Assembly: GCA_958352815.1 (NCBI GenBank)
Contig: CATWQA010000010.1
Location: forward strand, 1-59,613
Reading direction: 5' to 3'
Source: an uncultured Eubacteriales bacterium
Lineage (GTDB): Bacteria; Bacillota; Clostridia; Monoglobales; Monoglobaceae
DNA length: 59,613 bases
Shown here: positions 16,805 through 24,089 of the stretch, piece after piece
Position numbering within the stretch: the stretch's first letter is position 1
How the letters are laid out: each line of letters begins with the position of its first letter
Notes under the pieces: model-generated
Database searches by the model: none
What the model was told of the DNA's origin: nothing
What the model saw: only the letters and a program-made list of their open reading frames with translations
Made by a program: the position numbers and the translations under genes

Positions 16805-18031
16805 TTAGTCAAGAAACAGATGTCTCGGCAGACCGTCAACCATAAAGGGGGTAAGCTCTCCGATAATCAGCGGACGGCAGTATGCCACAAATTCATCGGA
16901 AACATAGGTTCCGTCGTTTATAATCCACTCGTCGGGGATAACCTTTTCTATGTTGGCAATCTTGTTTACATCGTATGTAGAGGTTGTAATGTTATAGGGC
17001 TCGTTGGAGGTTCTGTTAAAGATTATCATCTTTCCGGTCTCTCCGTTTAAGGCAGCCTGAACAGCTTCACTTCCAACCATAAACGCTTCTGTTATATCGC
17101 GTCTTGAAACTATGTGAGACGCGCAGCGCTGGAGGGTGCTGAAAACAATACCTCTTGACTTAATGCCCAGCTGAGCTCCAACATAGTCGGCGAGATACAG
17201 AGCGGTTCCGCCCAGGGATTTGTGACCGAATGAGTCCTCAAAAGTGGCTTCCTTGTTAGCCTCGCAGACGTATTCGCCGTTGGCAAGCTTAATACCCTCG
17301 GAAACCGCAATAACAACAGCCGTCTTTTTTGCTTTAACTTCCTTTACCTTTTCAATAAAATCGTCATAATCAAACACAACCTCGGGCAGGTATATAAGGT
17401 CGGGACCCGGGCAGTCGTCAGCCTTTGACAGCACGGACGCGGCGGTGAGCCAGCCTGCGTTTCTTCCCATAATCTCAACAATTGTAACCGACTCTGTAGG
17501 GTATGTATTAACGTCGCGGATAATTTCCTTCATTGCAGAGGCAATGTATTTAGCGGCGCTTCCGTAGCCCGGAGTGTGGTCCGTTACCGCAAGGTCGTTG
17601 TCGATTGTCTTGGGAACGCCCATAAACTTAATGTCGCTGCCTATTTCCTTTGCGTGGTTTGAGAGCTTCTTGATAGTATCCATCGAGTCATTTCCACCGA
17701 TATAGAAGAAATACTTGATGTTAAACTCATCCATAATATTAAAGAGCATGTCATAGGTGGCAGGGCTTTCCTCGACAGAGGGCAGCTTGTAACGGCAGGT
17801 GCCCAAAAACGACGAGGGAGTTCTTTTAAGCAGCTCTATATCCAAGTCGTTCTTAACATAATCGGACATATCAACCAGTTTCTTGTTCAAAAATCCCTCG
17901 ATACCGTTACGCATACCGTAAATCTTTTCAACCCCTGCGTCCTTGGCAGCCTTGAAAACGCCGACCAGGCTGGAGTTGATTACGGAGGTGGGACCTCCCG
18001 ACTGACCTACTACAACATTTCCGTTTACCAT
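16805..18031 (-). CDS. pfp: Pyrophosphate-dependent phosphofructokinase
   Basis: A 408-residue enzyme of the PFK fold. The GGND motif (G112, G113, N114, D115) carries Asp where ATP enzymes have Gly, and PKTIDND near residue 140 carries Lys141; this Asp/Lys pair is the pyrophosphate-donor signature. It should interconvert fructose 6-phosphate and fructose 1,6-bisphosphate reversibly, using pyrophosphate, and so serve both glycolysis and gluconeogenesis. EIMGRNAGWL near residue 190 is the usual substrate loop. The longer C-terminus fits the clostridial 'PFP' group. It has its own promoter and terminator. With the ATP-type PFK at 2890 and GTP-PEPCK at 19645 it points to an energy-saving glycolysis like that described for some cellulolytic Clostridia. 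Confidence 0.92.
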   Translation of the reverse strand: MVNGNVVVGQSGGPTSVINSSLVGVFKAAKDAGVEKIYGMRNGIEGFLNKKLVDMSDYVKNDLDIELLKRTPSSFLGTCRYKLPSVEESPATYDMLFNIMDEFNIKYFFYIGGNDSMDTIKKLSNHAKEIGSDIKFMGVPKTIDNDLAVTDHTPGYGSAAKYIASAMKEIIRDVNTYPTESVTIVEIMGRNAGWLTAASVLSKADDCPGPDLIYLPEVVFDYDDFIEKVKEVKAKKTAVVIAVSEGIKLANGEYVCEANKEATFEDSFGHKSLGGTALYLADYVGAQLGIKSRGIVFSTLQRCASHIVSRRDITEAFMVGSEAVQAALNGETGKMIIFNRTSNEPYNITTSTYDVNKIANIEKVIPDEWIINDGTYVSDEFVAYCRPLIIGELTPFMVDGLPRHLFLD

Positions 18032-18179
18032 AATAAATACGCTCCTTTCAATTCTGAGCCAAATTCGTCAAACCAAAGCGGCAGGTCGTTTTATGTAAAA
18101 CCACCGCTTTTGAATATTTGGCTAAAGTAAATAAAATTTTTATCTATTATAAAATTATATGAATTAATATCCACAAAAT

Positions 18180-18208
18180 ATTATACCAGAGAATATAATT
18201 TTTTTCAA
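18180..18208 (-). promoter_or_regulatory. Sigma-A promoter of pfp
   Basis: On the minus strand TTGAAA (18208-18203) and TATAAT (18185-18180) are 17 bases apart with TG one base before the -10. The leader is about 140 nt, AT-rich, with no fold I recognise. Confidence 0.72.
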
Positions 18209-18324
18209 TGTTCTAAAGATAAAAATTTACGCCGTAAAATTAGTAAAAAACACCAGAACTATTTTATTTTTCATCGGTTTAACACTAAAAAGCGGGGAAA
18301 AATAAAATCGGGAGGTTTTCTATT

Positions 18325-18510
18325 GTGAAAAAAGGAAGTAAAACGGCAAAGCCAAAAAAGCTTAAGGACATTGAAGGAAAATTCGATTTGGGCAACGCTT
18401 GCTCCGCCGGGGACTGCACCGGACTTATTCAGGTGGAACCCATCACCGATGAAGAACTTGAGTCCTATTGCGAGATTTATGACTTCGGACCCCCGAATTT
18501 GGGCAAATAG
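18325..18510 (+). CDS. Small conserved-looking protein, 61 residues
   Basis: A GTG start with GGGAGGT 8 bases upstream opens a 61-codon gene. The product begins with a lysine-rich stretch (KKGSKTAKPKKLKDIEG) and continues into an acidic half with one Cys pair (CSAGDC near residue 31) and a further Cys in LESYCEIYDFGPPNLGK. I do not recognise the family. The good ribosome binding site and clean gene spacing support a real gene. It is followed by the separate fabZ promoter at 18530, so it is not necessarily part of fatty-acid synthesis. Confidence 0.6.
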   Translation: MKKGSKTAKPKKLKDIEGKFDLGNACSAGDCTGLIQVEPITDEELESYCEIYDFGPPNLGK

Positions 18511-18529
18511 CTTAATTTAAAATTAATTC

Positions 18530-18558
18530 TTGCAAACCCTGTCCTGCTGTGTTAAAAT
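18530..18558 (+). promoter_or_regulatory. Promoter of fabZ
   Basis: TTGCAA (18530-18535) and TAAAAT (18553-18558) are 17 bases apart, about 33 bases before the ATG at 18591. No FapR-type inverted repeat is evident. Confidence 0.58.
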
Positions 18559-18590
18559 TAAGACAGTAAAATTATTCGGAGGTAGCTATA

Positions 18591-19025
18591 ATGGAAATGA
18601 ACATTAAAGAAATCATGAATACTATCCCTCACAGGTACCCGTTTTTGCTTATTGACAAGATTGTGGAATTTGAAGAGGGAAAAAGGGCAGTGGGTATTAA
18701 GAACGTGACAATGAACGAGCCGTTTTTCCAGGGGCACTTCCCCGGGAACCCCATTATGCCGGGAGTTCTCATTTGCGAGGCTCTGGCGCAGGTGGGAGCG
18801 GTTGTTATTCTGAGCAAGCCGGAGTTTAAGGACAAGCTGGCTGTTTTCACAGGGATTAACAATTTTAAGTTCAAGCATCAGGTTGTGCCCGGAGAGACCC
18901 TCCGCCTTGAGGTGGAGCTGACAAAGTTCCGCGCCGTTATGGGCAAGGCGGACGTTTGTGCATACGTGGGTGACGACGTTGCCGCAAAGGGCGAGATTTC
19001 ATTTGCACTGATTGACAAGGGTTAA
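18591..19025 (+). CDS. fabZ: 3-hydroxyacyl-ACP dehydratase FabZ
   Basis: A 144-residue hot-dog-fold enzyme that removes water from 3-hydroxyacyl-ACP in fatty-acid elongation. The catalytic His lies in IPHRYPFLLID near residue 14, and the catalytic Glu in GVLICEALAQVGA near residue 64; GHFPGNPIMPG between them is the family signature. The length is typical. GGAGG stands before the ATG. It is a single gene away from any fab cluster in this window, so it may be a second copy or the genome's dispersed one. Confidence 0.95.
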   Translation: MEMNIKEIMNTIPHRYPFLLIDKIVEFEEGKRAVGIKNVTMNEPFFQGHFPGNPIMPGVLICEALAQVGAVVILSKPEFKDKLAVFTGINNFKFKHQVVPGETLRLEVELTKFRAVMGKADVCAYVGDDVAAKGEISFALIDKG

Positions 19026-19030
19026 TATTT

Positions 19031-19057
19031 AAGGGGCGGCAAACAAAGCCGCCCCTT
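19031..19057 (+). terminator. Terminator after fabZ
   Basis: AAGGGGCGGC (19031-19040) pairs perfectly with GCCGCCCCTT (19048-19057) around a 7-nt loop, only 5 bases after the fabZ stop. The T run is short. Confidence 0.68.
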
Positions 19058-19075
19058 TGTCATGCAGCCGCATTT

Positions 19076-19207
19076 GGCAAATGCACAAGCAAGCACGGTA
19101 GGCGGTCGTAGACCGCACGTGAGGCGCGCAGGTGTGGGTGTGTTGCCAATTATCCCGTTTAAATTTTATTCTTAAATCGGTGAACCGGTGTCTAGCCCTG
19201 TTCCGCC
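19076..19207. repeat. GCGGTC module and left part of a twin-hairpin element
   Basis: 19084-19140 holds GCAAGCACGGTAGGCGGTCG with the small hairpin GCGGTC/GACCGC, and continues through GTGTTGCCAATTATCCCG to TCTAGCCCTGTTCCGCC. The same order, reversed, is at 11463-11580, and a shorter copy is at 46230-46290. Confidence 0.68.
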
Positions 19208-19302
19208 CTGTCGGCACCAACTTAGGGCTGTTATTGACATTGTCCACCATAACTAAATTGGAATACTGACTGCCGTCCAACTTCATAAAAGTTGGGTCAC
19301 AG
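19208..19302. repeat. IG-95 element, copy 1
   Basis: A 95-base element running from CTGTCGGCACCAAC to GGGTCACAG. It contains the conserved core TTATTGACATTG and the terminal hairpin CCAACTT/AAGTTGG. It lies inside a twin-hairpin element, at a point where the copies at 11393, 21956 and 56596 have no such sequence. Confidence 0.75.
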
Positions 19303-19370
19303 CCGGACCCGGGCGGAGTCGGTTTTCCCCTTCGGGGAAACCGATTGGGGCGTTGCCCCAAACCCCGACA
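19303..19370. repeat. Twin-hairpin element, right part
   Basis: CGGTTTTCCCC/GGGGAAACCG and TTGGGG/CCCCAA fold as two neighbouring hairpins. Copies lie at 11393 (reverse), 21956 (reverse), 23656, 34840, 41789 and 56625. From 19371 to the pckG promoter the gap is AT-rich and holds nothing I recognise. Confidence 0.72.
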
Positions 19371-19554
19371 AAACTAAATGAATTTGAGTATTTGCATCCG
19401 TACAAATTCGTGGGGCGGCTTTACGGACGCCCCGTCCCGCATTTTTATGCATAAGCAATATAGCAAATTGCATAAAATTTACAATTAAATTTTGTGCATA
19501 TATATCACGGTTGTAGATATTGTGAAAATTGAAACAAAGTAACAAAAAATATAT

Positions 19555-19583
19555 TTGACACTTTTAAATATTTGAGGTAAAAT
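19555..19583 (+). promoter_or_regulatory. Sigma-A promoter of pckG
   Basis: TTGACA (19555-19560) and TAAAAT (19578-19583) are 17 bases apart. The leader to the ATG at 19645 is about 55 nt and ends with AGGAGG. Confidence 0.78.
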
Positions 19584-19644
19584 TGTGTCATAAGTAAAAG
19601 AAGATGACCGGAAGAAATTCCGAGTTTAAAACAGGAGGATTAAA

Positions 19645-21429
19645 ATGGCAGAATTTTCAAAGTGCTACAATGAAAAGGTAAACACATGGATTGAAGAACA
19701 GATCGCTCTTTGCCGTCCTGCAAACGTTGTTTGGATTAACGGCGATGATGCGCAGCTGGAAGCGCTCCGCGCAGAGGCTGTTTCAACCGGAGAAATAATC
19801 AAGCTTAACGAGGAGAAGCTTCCCGGCTGCTACTACCACAGAACAGCTGAAAACGACGTTGCCCGCGTTGAGGACAGAACGTTTATCTGTACTCCCACCG
19901 AGGAGGAGGCAGGCCCCATAAACAACTGGATGGAGCCCTCTGAGATGTATGCAAAGCTCAACGCTCTGTATGACGGCTCTATGGAAGGCAGAACAATGTA
20001 TATTATCCCTTATTCAATGGGTCCCGTAGGCTCGCCCTTCTCAAAGATTGGTATCGAGCTGACAGACAGTATCTACGTTGTTCTCAACATGGATATTATG
20101 ACAAGAGTGGGCGATGAGGTTATGAACGCTCTGGGCGTAGACGGTGACTTTGTAAAGTGCCTCCACTCAAAGAAGGACGTTAACCCTGACGAGAGATATA
20201 TTGTTCACTTCCCCCAGGATAACACAATCATGTCTGTAAACTCTGCATACGGCGGAAACGTTCTGCTGGGTAAGAAGTGCTTTGCTCTGAGAATTGCTTC
20301 ATACTTGGGCAAGAACGAGGGCTGGATGGCAGAGCATATGCTCATTCTGGGTCTTGAAAATCCTCAGGGCGAGGTTAAGTACATCGCTGCCGCATTCCCC
20401 AGCGCTTGCGGTAAGACAAACCTGGCAATGCTCATTCCTCCCGAGTACCTCAAGGAAAAGGGCTATAAGGTTTGGACAGTGGGCGACGATATTGCATGGC
20501 TGAGAATTAACCACGAGGACGGACAGCTTTACGCTATCAACCCCGAGGCAGGCTTCTTCGGCGTTGCTCCCGGAACAAGCGAAAAGACAAACTTCAATGC
20601 TCTTGAGTCCACAAAGAAGGGCACAATCTTCACAAACGTTGCTATCAACAATGATGATATGACAGTTTGGTGGGAGGGTCTTGATAAGAACCCGCCGAAG
20701 AACTGCACAAACTGGCTTGGCGAAAAGGTTGACGGAACAACATACGAGGGCAACCTGGCTCACCCCAACTCAAGATTTACGGCTCCGGCAAAGAACTGCC
20801 CCTGCATTTCACCTGAGTTTGAGAATCCCCAGGGTGTTCCGATTTCCGCAATCGTGTTCGGCGGCCGCCGTGCTAAGACGGCTCCGCTGGTATACCAGGC
20901 TCGTGACTGGAACCACGGTGTATTCGTTGGAGCAACAATGGCTTCCGAGACAACAGCAGCAGCGGCAGGCGCAGTGGGCGTTGTAAGACGTGACCCCATG
21001 GCTATGAAGCCCTTCGTTGGCTATAACATGGCTGATTACTTCGGACACTGGCTGGAGATGGGCGAGAAGCTTGGCGACAAGGCTCCCAAAATCTTCCACG
21101 TTAACTGGTTCAGAAAGGATGACGAGGGTAACTTCATGTGGCCCGGATTCGGCGATAACATGAGAGTTCTCCTGTGGATTCTTGACAGAGTTTCAGGCAA
21201 GGCAGACGCTCATGACAGCGAAATCGGCCTCCTGCCCACAGCTTCCGATATTGACACAACAGGCCTCAGCATTTCCGATGAGGAGCTTAATGACCTGCTC
21301 AGCGTTGACAGAAAGGTTTGGAAAGAGGACGTTAAGAATATCAAGGAGTACTTCGCTCAGTTCGGCGACAGACTGCCCGCTGAGATTAAGCGCCAGCTTG
21401 ACATTCTTGAAAAGAACCTTAAAGCTTAA
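19645..21429 (+). CDS. pckG: Phosphoenolpyruvate carboxykinase (GTP)
   Basis: A 594-residue enzyme that interconverts oxaloacetate and PEP with GTP/GDP. The P-loop AAFPSACGKTNLAM near residue 250 with its reactive Cys is diagnostic of the GTP class; the ATP class has a different loop and about 530 residues. The metal and substrate motifs TVGDDIAWLRI near 279, NPEAGFFGVAPGTS near 298 and FGGRRAKTAPLV near 408 are all present. It is a single-gene unit with a strong promoter and terminator, as expected for a highly expressed central enzyme. In Clostridia with PPi-PFK it often runs in the oxaloacetate-forming direction during fermentation; which direction applies here cannot be told from sequence. 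Confidence 0.95.
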   Translation: MAEFSKCYNEKVNTWIEEQIALCRPANVVWINGDDAQLEALRAEAVSTGEIIKLNEEKLPGCYYHRTAENDVARVEDRTFICTPTEEEAGPINNWMEPSEMYAKLNALYDGSMEGRTMYIIPYSMGPVGSPFSKIGIELTDSIYVVLNMDIMTRVGDEVMNALGVDGDFVKCLHSKKDVNPDERYIVHFPQDNTIMSVNSAYGGNVLLGKKCFALRIASYLGKNEGWMAEHMLILGLENPQGEVKYIAAAFPSACGKTNLAMLIPPEYLKEKGYKVWTVGDDIAWLRINHEDGQLYAINPEAGFFGVAPGTSEKTNFNALESTKKGTIFTNVAINNDDMTVWWEGLDKNPPKNCTNWLGEKVDGTTYEGNLAHPNSRFTAPAKNCPCISPEFENPQGVPISAIVFGGRRAKTAPLVYQARDWNHGVFVGATMASETTAAAAGAVGVVRRDPMAMKPFVGYNMADYFGHWLEMGEKLGDKAPKIFHVNWFRKDDEGNFMWPGFGDNMRVLLWILDRVSGKADAHDSEIGLLPTASDIDTTGLSISDEELNDLLSVDRKVWKEDVKNIKEYFAQFGDRLPAEIKRQLDILEKNLKA

Positions 21430-21461
21430 TTTTGATATTAACGCCTTAAAATATTAATAAG

Positions 21462-21492
21462 AGAGACCGTCGATTGAATTTCGACGGTCTCT
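21462..21492 (+). terminator. Terminator of pckG
   Basis: AGAGACCGTCGA (21462-21473) pairs perfectly with TCGACGGTCTCT (21481-21492) around a 7-nt loop and is followed by GTTTTT. Confidence 0.88.
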
Positions 21493-21573
21493 GTTTTTAC
21501 GGCAAATTTGCGATATACAGAGTGGCTGTTTCAACCAAAACAAACGGAATGGACACGTATGTGACCCCGTCTA

Positions 21574-21827
21574 TTTTGATAAAGGCTTTGCCTTTGAACC
21601 ATTGCCGAGCCCTCGTCGGAGCAAAGTTCGCTAAGCTACGTTTTTCTTCGACAAGAAAAACATTCGCCCGCTGCCTTGCCCCTCCTTCTTCCCAAAAATC
21701 AGAGATTTTTGGGAAATGAGGAGCACATGCCCGTAAAGGCGTAGGCTTGGCGAACAGACAAGCCGAGCTATGAGGGCATATTGCGACGATGCGGCGGCAA
21801 TGTCGCCAAAGCCTTTATCAAAATACT
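21574..21827. repeat. TIR-93 element split by hairpin cassettes
   Basis: 21574-21611 equals the reverse of the TIR-93 right end and 21792-21826 equals the reverse of its left end. The two belong to one 93-bp element, but about 160 bases of hairpin-cassette sequence (stems CCCAAAAATC/GATTTTTGGG and GGCTTG/CAAGCC) now lie between them. Confidence 0.7.
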
Positions 21828-21835
21828 GCCGCCTG

Positions 21836-22032
21836 CACAGCAGGCGTAAGGCTCCTGAAAAATCTTTGATTTTTCGGGAAGAGGAGCACATGCTTGTAAA
21901 AGCGAAGCCTTGCCGAACAGGCATGGCGAGCGAAAAAGGCATAGTGCGGCGAGGGGCAACGCCCCAATCGGTTTCCCCGAAGGGGAAAACCGACCCGCCC
22001 AGGTCTGGCGGGCGGAACCGGGCTAGGCGAAA
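21836..22032. repeat. Hairpin cassette plus reverse twin-hairpin element
   Basis: 21838-21955 repeats the cassette pattern of 21690-21790 with changed but still pairing stems (GAAAAATC/GATTTTTC, GCTT/AAGC). 21956-22030 is a reverse twin-hairpin element without IG-95 in it, running up to the ppk2 stop codon. Confidence 0.68.
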
Positions 22033-22037
22033 TATTT

Positions 22038-22910
22038 TTATTCTTCATTTATTAACATCTCCCTATACTCCCCAAGCTTTGCCTTCTCCTCCGGGGAGAT
22101 TTGGGGGTAGCCCGGGTTCATATCCTCCAGAGTATTCAGGATAATTTGCGATACAATATACCGCGCGAACCATTTTTTGTCGGCAGGCACCACGAACCAT
22201 GGGCAATCCTCGGTGGAGGTCTTGCCGATGGCCTCCTCAAAAACTTTTTGGTATTTGTCCCACAGAGCCCTGTCTTTAAGGTCTGAGGCCGCGAACTTCC
22301 AGTTCTTCGCAGGGTTGTCTATCCTCTCCAAAAACCTCTCCTTCTGCTTGTCCTTTGACACGTTGAGAAAAATCTTGATAATTCTGTACCCGTTTTCATA
22401 GAGGTACTCCTCGTAATTCCTGATTTGTCTGTACCGCCTTTCAAAAAACTCATGACTGTCCATGCTTATGCAGCGGGTTGGCATGTTGTAGGACTTTTGG
22501 TAGTTGTGCACCTTTACCACCAAAACATCCTCATAATAGGAGCGGTCCATTATTTCAATGCTGCCCCGACGGGGAATGCACTTCTCCGCCCGCCACAGAT
22601 AATCGTGGGCAAGCTCCTCGGAGCAGGGCTGCTTAAAGGAGGACACATTTACTCCCTGAGGGTTTATTCCGCTCATAACGTGCTTGATTGTGCTGTTTTT
22701 GCCCGAGGCGTCAATCCCTTGAAAAACTATAATCAGTCCCTCCTTTGCCTCCGCATACAGCTTGTCCTGAAGCTCTCCGATTTTTGAGAGCAGATTTTGT
22801 GTTTTTTGGGCAGCCTCTTTTTTGTCTATGTTGTACCCTCTGTTGTCTGTAGGTTGGTTGGCAATTTCAAATTTGCCCTTTCCGTCATACATAAAATCTT
22901 TTATATCCAT
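22038..22910 (-). CDS. ppk2: Polyphosphate kinase 2 (PPK2)
   Basis: A 290-residue P-loop kinase that moves phosphate between polyphosphate and nucleotides. The Walker A motif FQGIDASGKNSTIKH lies near residue 67, the second conserved motif MDRSYYEDVLVVKVHN near residue 122, and the lid region FLNVSKDKQKERFLERIDNP near 191. Length and single-domain build fit the PPK2 class I/III group; most such enzymes phosphorylate ADP, GDP or AMP at the expense of polyphosphate, and the exact donor and acceptor cannot be read from the sequence. It starts 9 bases after the L,D-transpeptidase gene, so the two are an operon. In context with PPi-PFK and the pst operon it adds to the phosphate theme. Confidence 0.9.
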   Translation of the reverse strand: MDIKDFMYDGKGKFEIANQPTDNRGYNIDKKEAAQKTQNLLSKIGELQDKLYAEAKEGLIIVFQGIDASGKNSTIKHVMSGINPQGVNVSSFKQPCSEELAHDYLWRAEKCIPRRGSIEIMDRSYYEDVLVVKVHNYQKSYNMPTRCISMDSHEFFERRYRQIRNYEEYLYENGYRIIKIFLNVSKDKQKERFLERIDNPAKNWKFAASDLKDRALWDKYQKVFEEAIGKTSTEDCPWFVVPADKKWFARYIVSQIILNTLEDMNPGYPQISPEEKAKLGEYREMLINEE

Positions 22911-22919
22911 GGTCTCCTC

Positions 22920-23426
22920 CTATATAACTATTATGGTGTTTTTGTCCGCTCGGATTAACAGCTCTTTCATAACTCGCTTCGGCACCGCGACGCAGCCTCG
23001 GGTATAGTATTCGCCGCAGTGAAGAAATATACCCGACCCCTTGTCCTTAATGCATTTGGGGTTATGGTCAATCACCATGCCGTATAGATATTCCTTTTCA
23101 AATTCAATCATGTGCTCTCCGCTGCGGAAGTCTATGCTCTCGTCCTTTTCGATAATTTTATTATAATACTTTGAGCGCGGGTCGTCAACAAGATATGTGT
23201 TTTGCCCTATGTTTATGTATTTCAGTGAGGTTCCCGGGTTTGGGGCAATCCCAAATGCCGCCGAAATATTAAAAACACCTTTGGGCGTGCATAAATCCCC
23301 CTCGGTTTTGTTGTATGTAAGCCCGTTCTTCCCCACATGGCAAGGGGAGCGGAGCACCGCGTTAAAGCTGCGGCTTCCGTAGGCGTATAGGATTAATTCG
23401 TTTTGGGATATAACTATTATTTGCAT
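22920..23426 (-). CDS. L,D-transpeptidase (YkuD) family protein
   Basis: A 168-residue protein made of a YkuD catalytic domain. The active-site stretch GSGIFLHCGEYYTRGCVAVP near residue 135 has the conserved His, the Gly-Cys nucleophile and the following hydrophobic residues. Such enzymes form 3-3 cross-links in peptidoglycan or attach or remove groups at D-amino acids. There is no clear signal peptide: the ATG at 23426, supported by a GGAG, opens directly with a beta strand (MQIIVISQNELILYAYG). Either export uses an unusual route or the protein acts inside, as suggested for other short COG3786-like proteins. It precedes ppk2 by 9 bases. Confidence 0.8.
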   Translation of the reverse strand: MQIIVISQNELILYAYGSRSFNAVLRSPCHVGKNGLTYNKTEGDLCTPKGVFNISAAFGIAPNPGTSLKYINIGQNTYLVDDPRSKYYNKIIEKDESIDFRSGEHMIEFEKEYLYGMVIDHNPKCIKDKGSGIFLHCGEYYTRGCVAVPKRVMKELLIRADKNTIIVI

Positions 23427-23511
23427 AAATGAAATACTCCATTCTTTAAAAAAGTTTTTTAAAAATTTTATGAGTAAGGCAGAGTGTTGTTTTAAATAAC
23501 ACTGACTCCTG

Positions 23512-23560
23512 TTTTTTACATAATTACATTGGTATATCTGTCGCCTAGCCCGGTTCCGCC
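23512..23560. repeat. Left part of a twin-hairpin element
   Basis: ACATTGGTATATCTGTCGCC runs into TAGCCCGGTTCCGCC, the same left arm as in the uninterrupted copies at 21990 (reverse) and 56596. It is directly joined to IG-95 copy 2. Confidence 0.65.
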
Positions 23561-23655
23561 CTGTCAGCAACAACTAAGGTGTGTTATTGACATTGTATAC
23601 TGTATCTAAATCGAAATACTGACTGCCGTCCCACTTCAAAGAAGTTGGGTCACAG
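23561..23655. repeat. IG-95 element, copy 2
   Basis: 95 bases from CTGTCAGCAAC to GGGTCACAG, with the core TTATTGACATTG and the hairpin CCCACTTC/GAAGTTGGG. It is inserted at the same place in a twin-hairpin element as copy 1. Confidence 0.78.
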
Positions 23656-23960
23656 CCGGACCCGGGCGGTGTCGGTTTTTCCCCTTCGGGGAAACCGATT
23701 GGGACTCCGCCCCAAACCCCAATGTATATCGGTACTGTGCAGGGGTCTTAGGGGACAACGTCCCCTAACTCGTTTCTCCCGGAGGGAGAACGATCTGCGC
23801 TCGGGGCGGAGGCGGCGAGCGCAACAGGGCGGGCGATCGTCTCACCGAAGTGAGAAGAAAAATTAACAGGGATTTTGATTTAAAGAAAATTACAAATCCG
23901 CATAATATGATATTTACTGTTAATATGACGAGCGGGGCGTTCGGGAGACCGCCCCCTACA
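23656..23960. repeat. Twin hairpin, 97-bp repeat and GCGGGGCG element
   Basis: 23656-23732 is the twin-hairpin right part. 23735-23836 is the second copy of the 97-bp repeat (first at 16534). 23840-23960 continues with AACAGGGATTTTGATTTAAA, ATCCGCATAATATGA and the hairpin GCGGGGCG/CGCCCC then CTACAA, which is the flank found also at 34680-34785 and 43263-43345. 23961-24037 is AT-rich without any signal. Confidence 0.72.
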
Positions 23961-24037
23961 ACGTGTTGATTTATGCATATCCAAACCCAATATATAATAT
24001 TCTATGTGCCAAAATTTGTTCACGGCAAATTTGTCAC

Positions 24038-24066
24038 TTGAATAAATCTCGGCGGTATGTTAGAAT
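24038..24066 (+). promoter_or_regulatory. Promoter of the ispG-polC operon
   Basis: TTGAAT (24038-24043) and TAGAAT (24061-24066) are 17 bases apart, and a GGAGG follows at 24077 before the GTG start at 24090. The leader is very short, about 18 nt. Confidence 0.62.
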
Positions 24067-24089
24067 AGGGTAATACGGAGGTGTTTTGG

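Noticed and set aside
19235..19262. Promoter in IG-95 (TTATTGACATTG)
   Set aside because: TTGACA is conserved, but no consistent -10 follows at 16-18 bases in the copies, so I do not call it a promoter.
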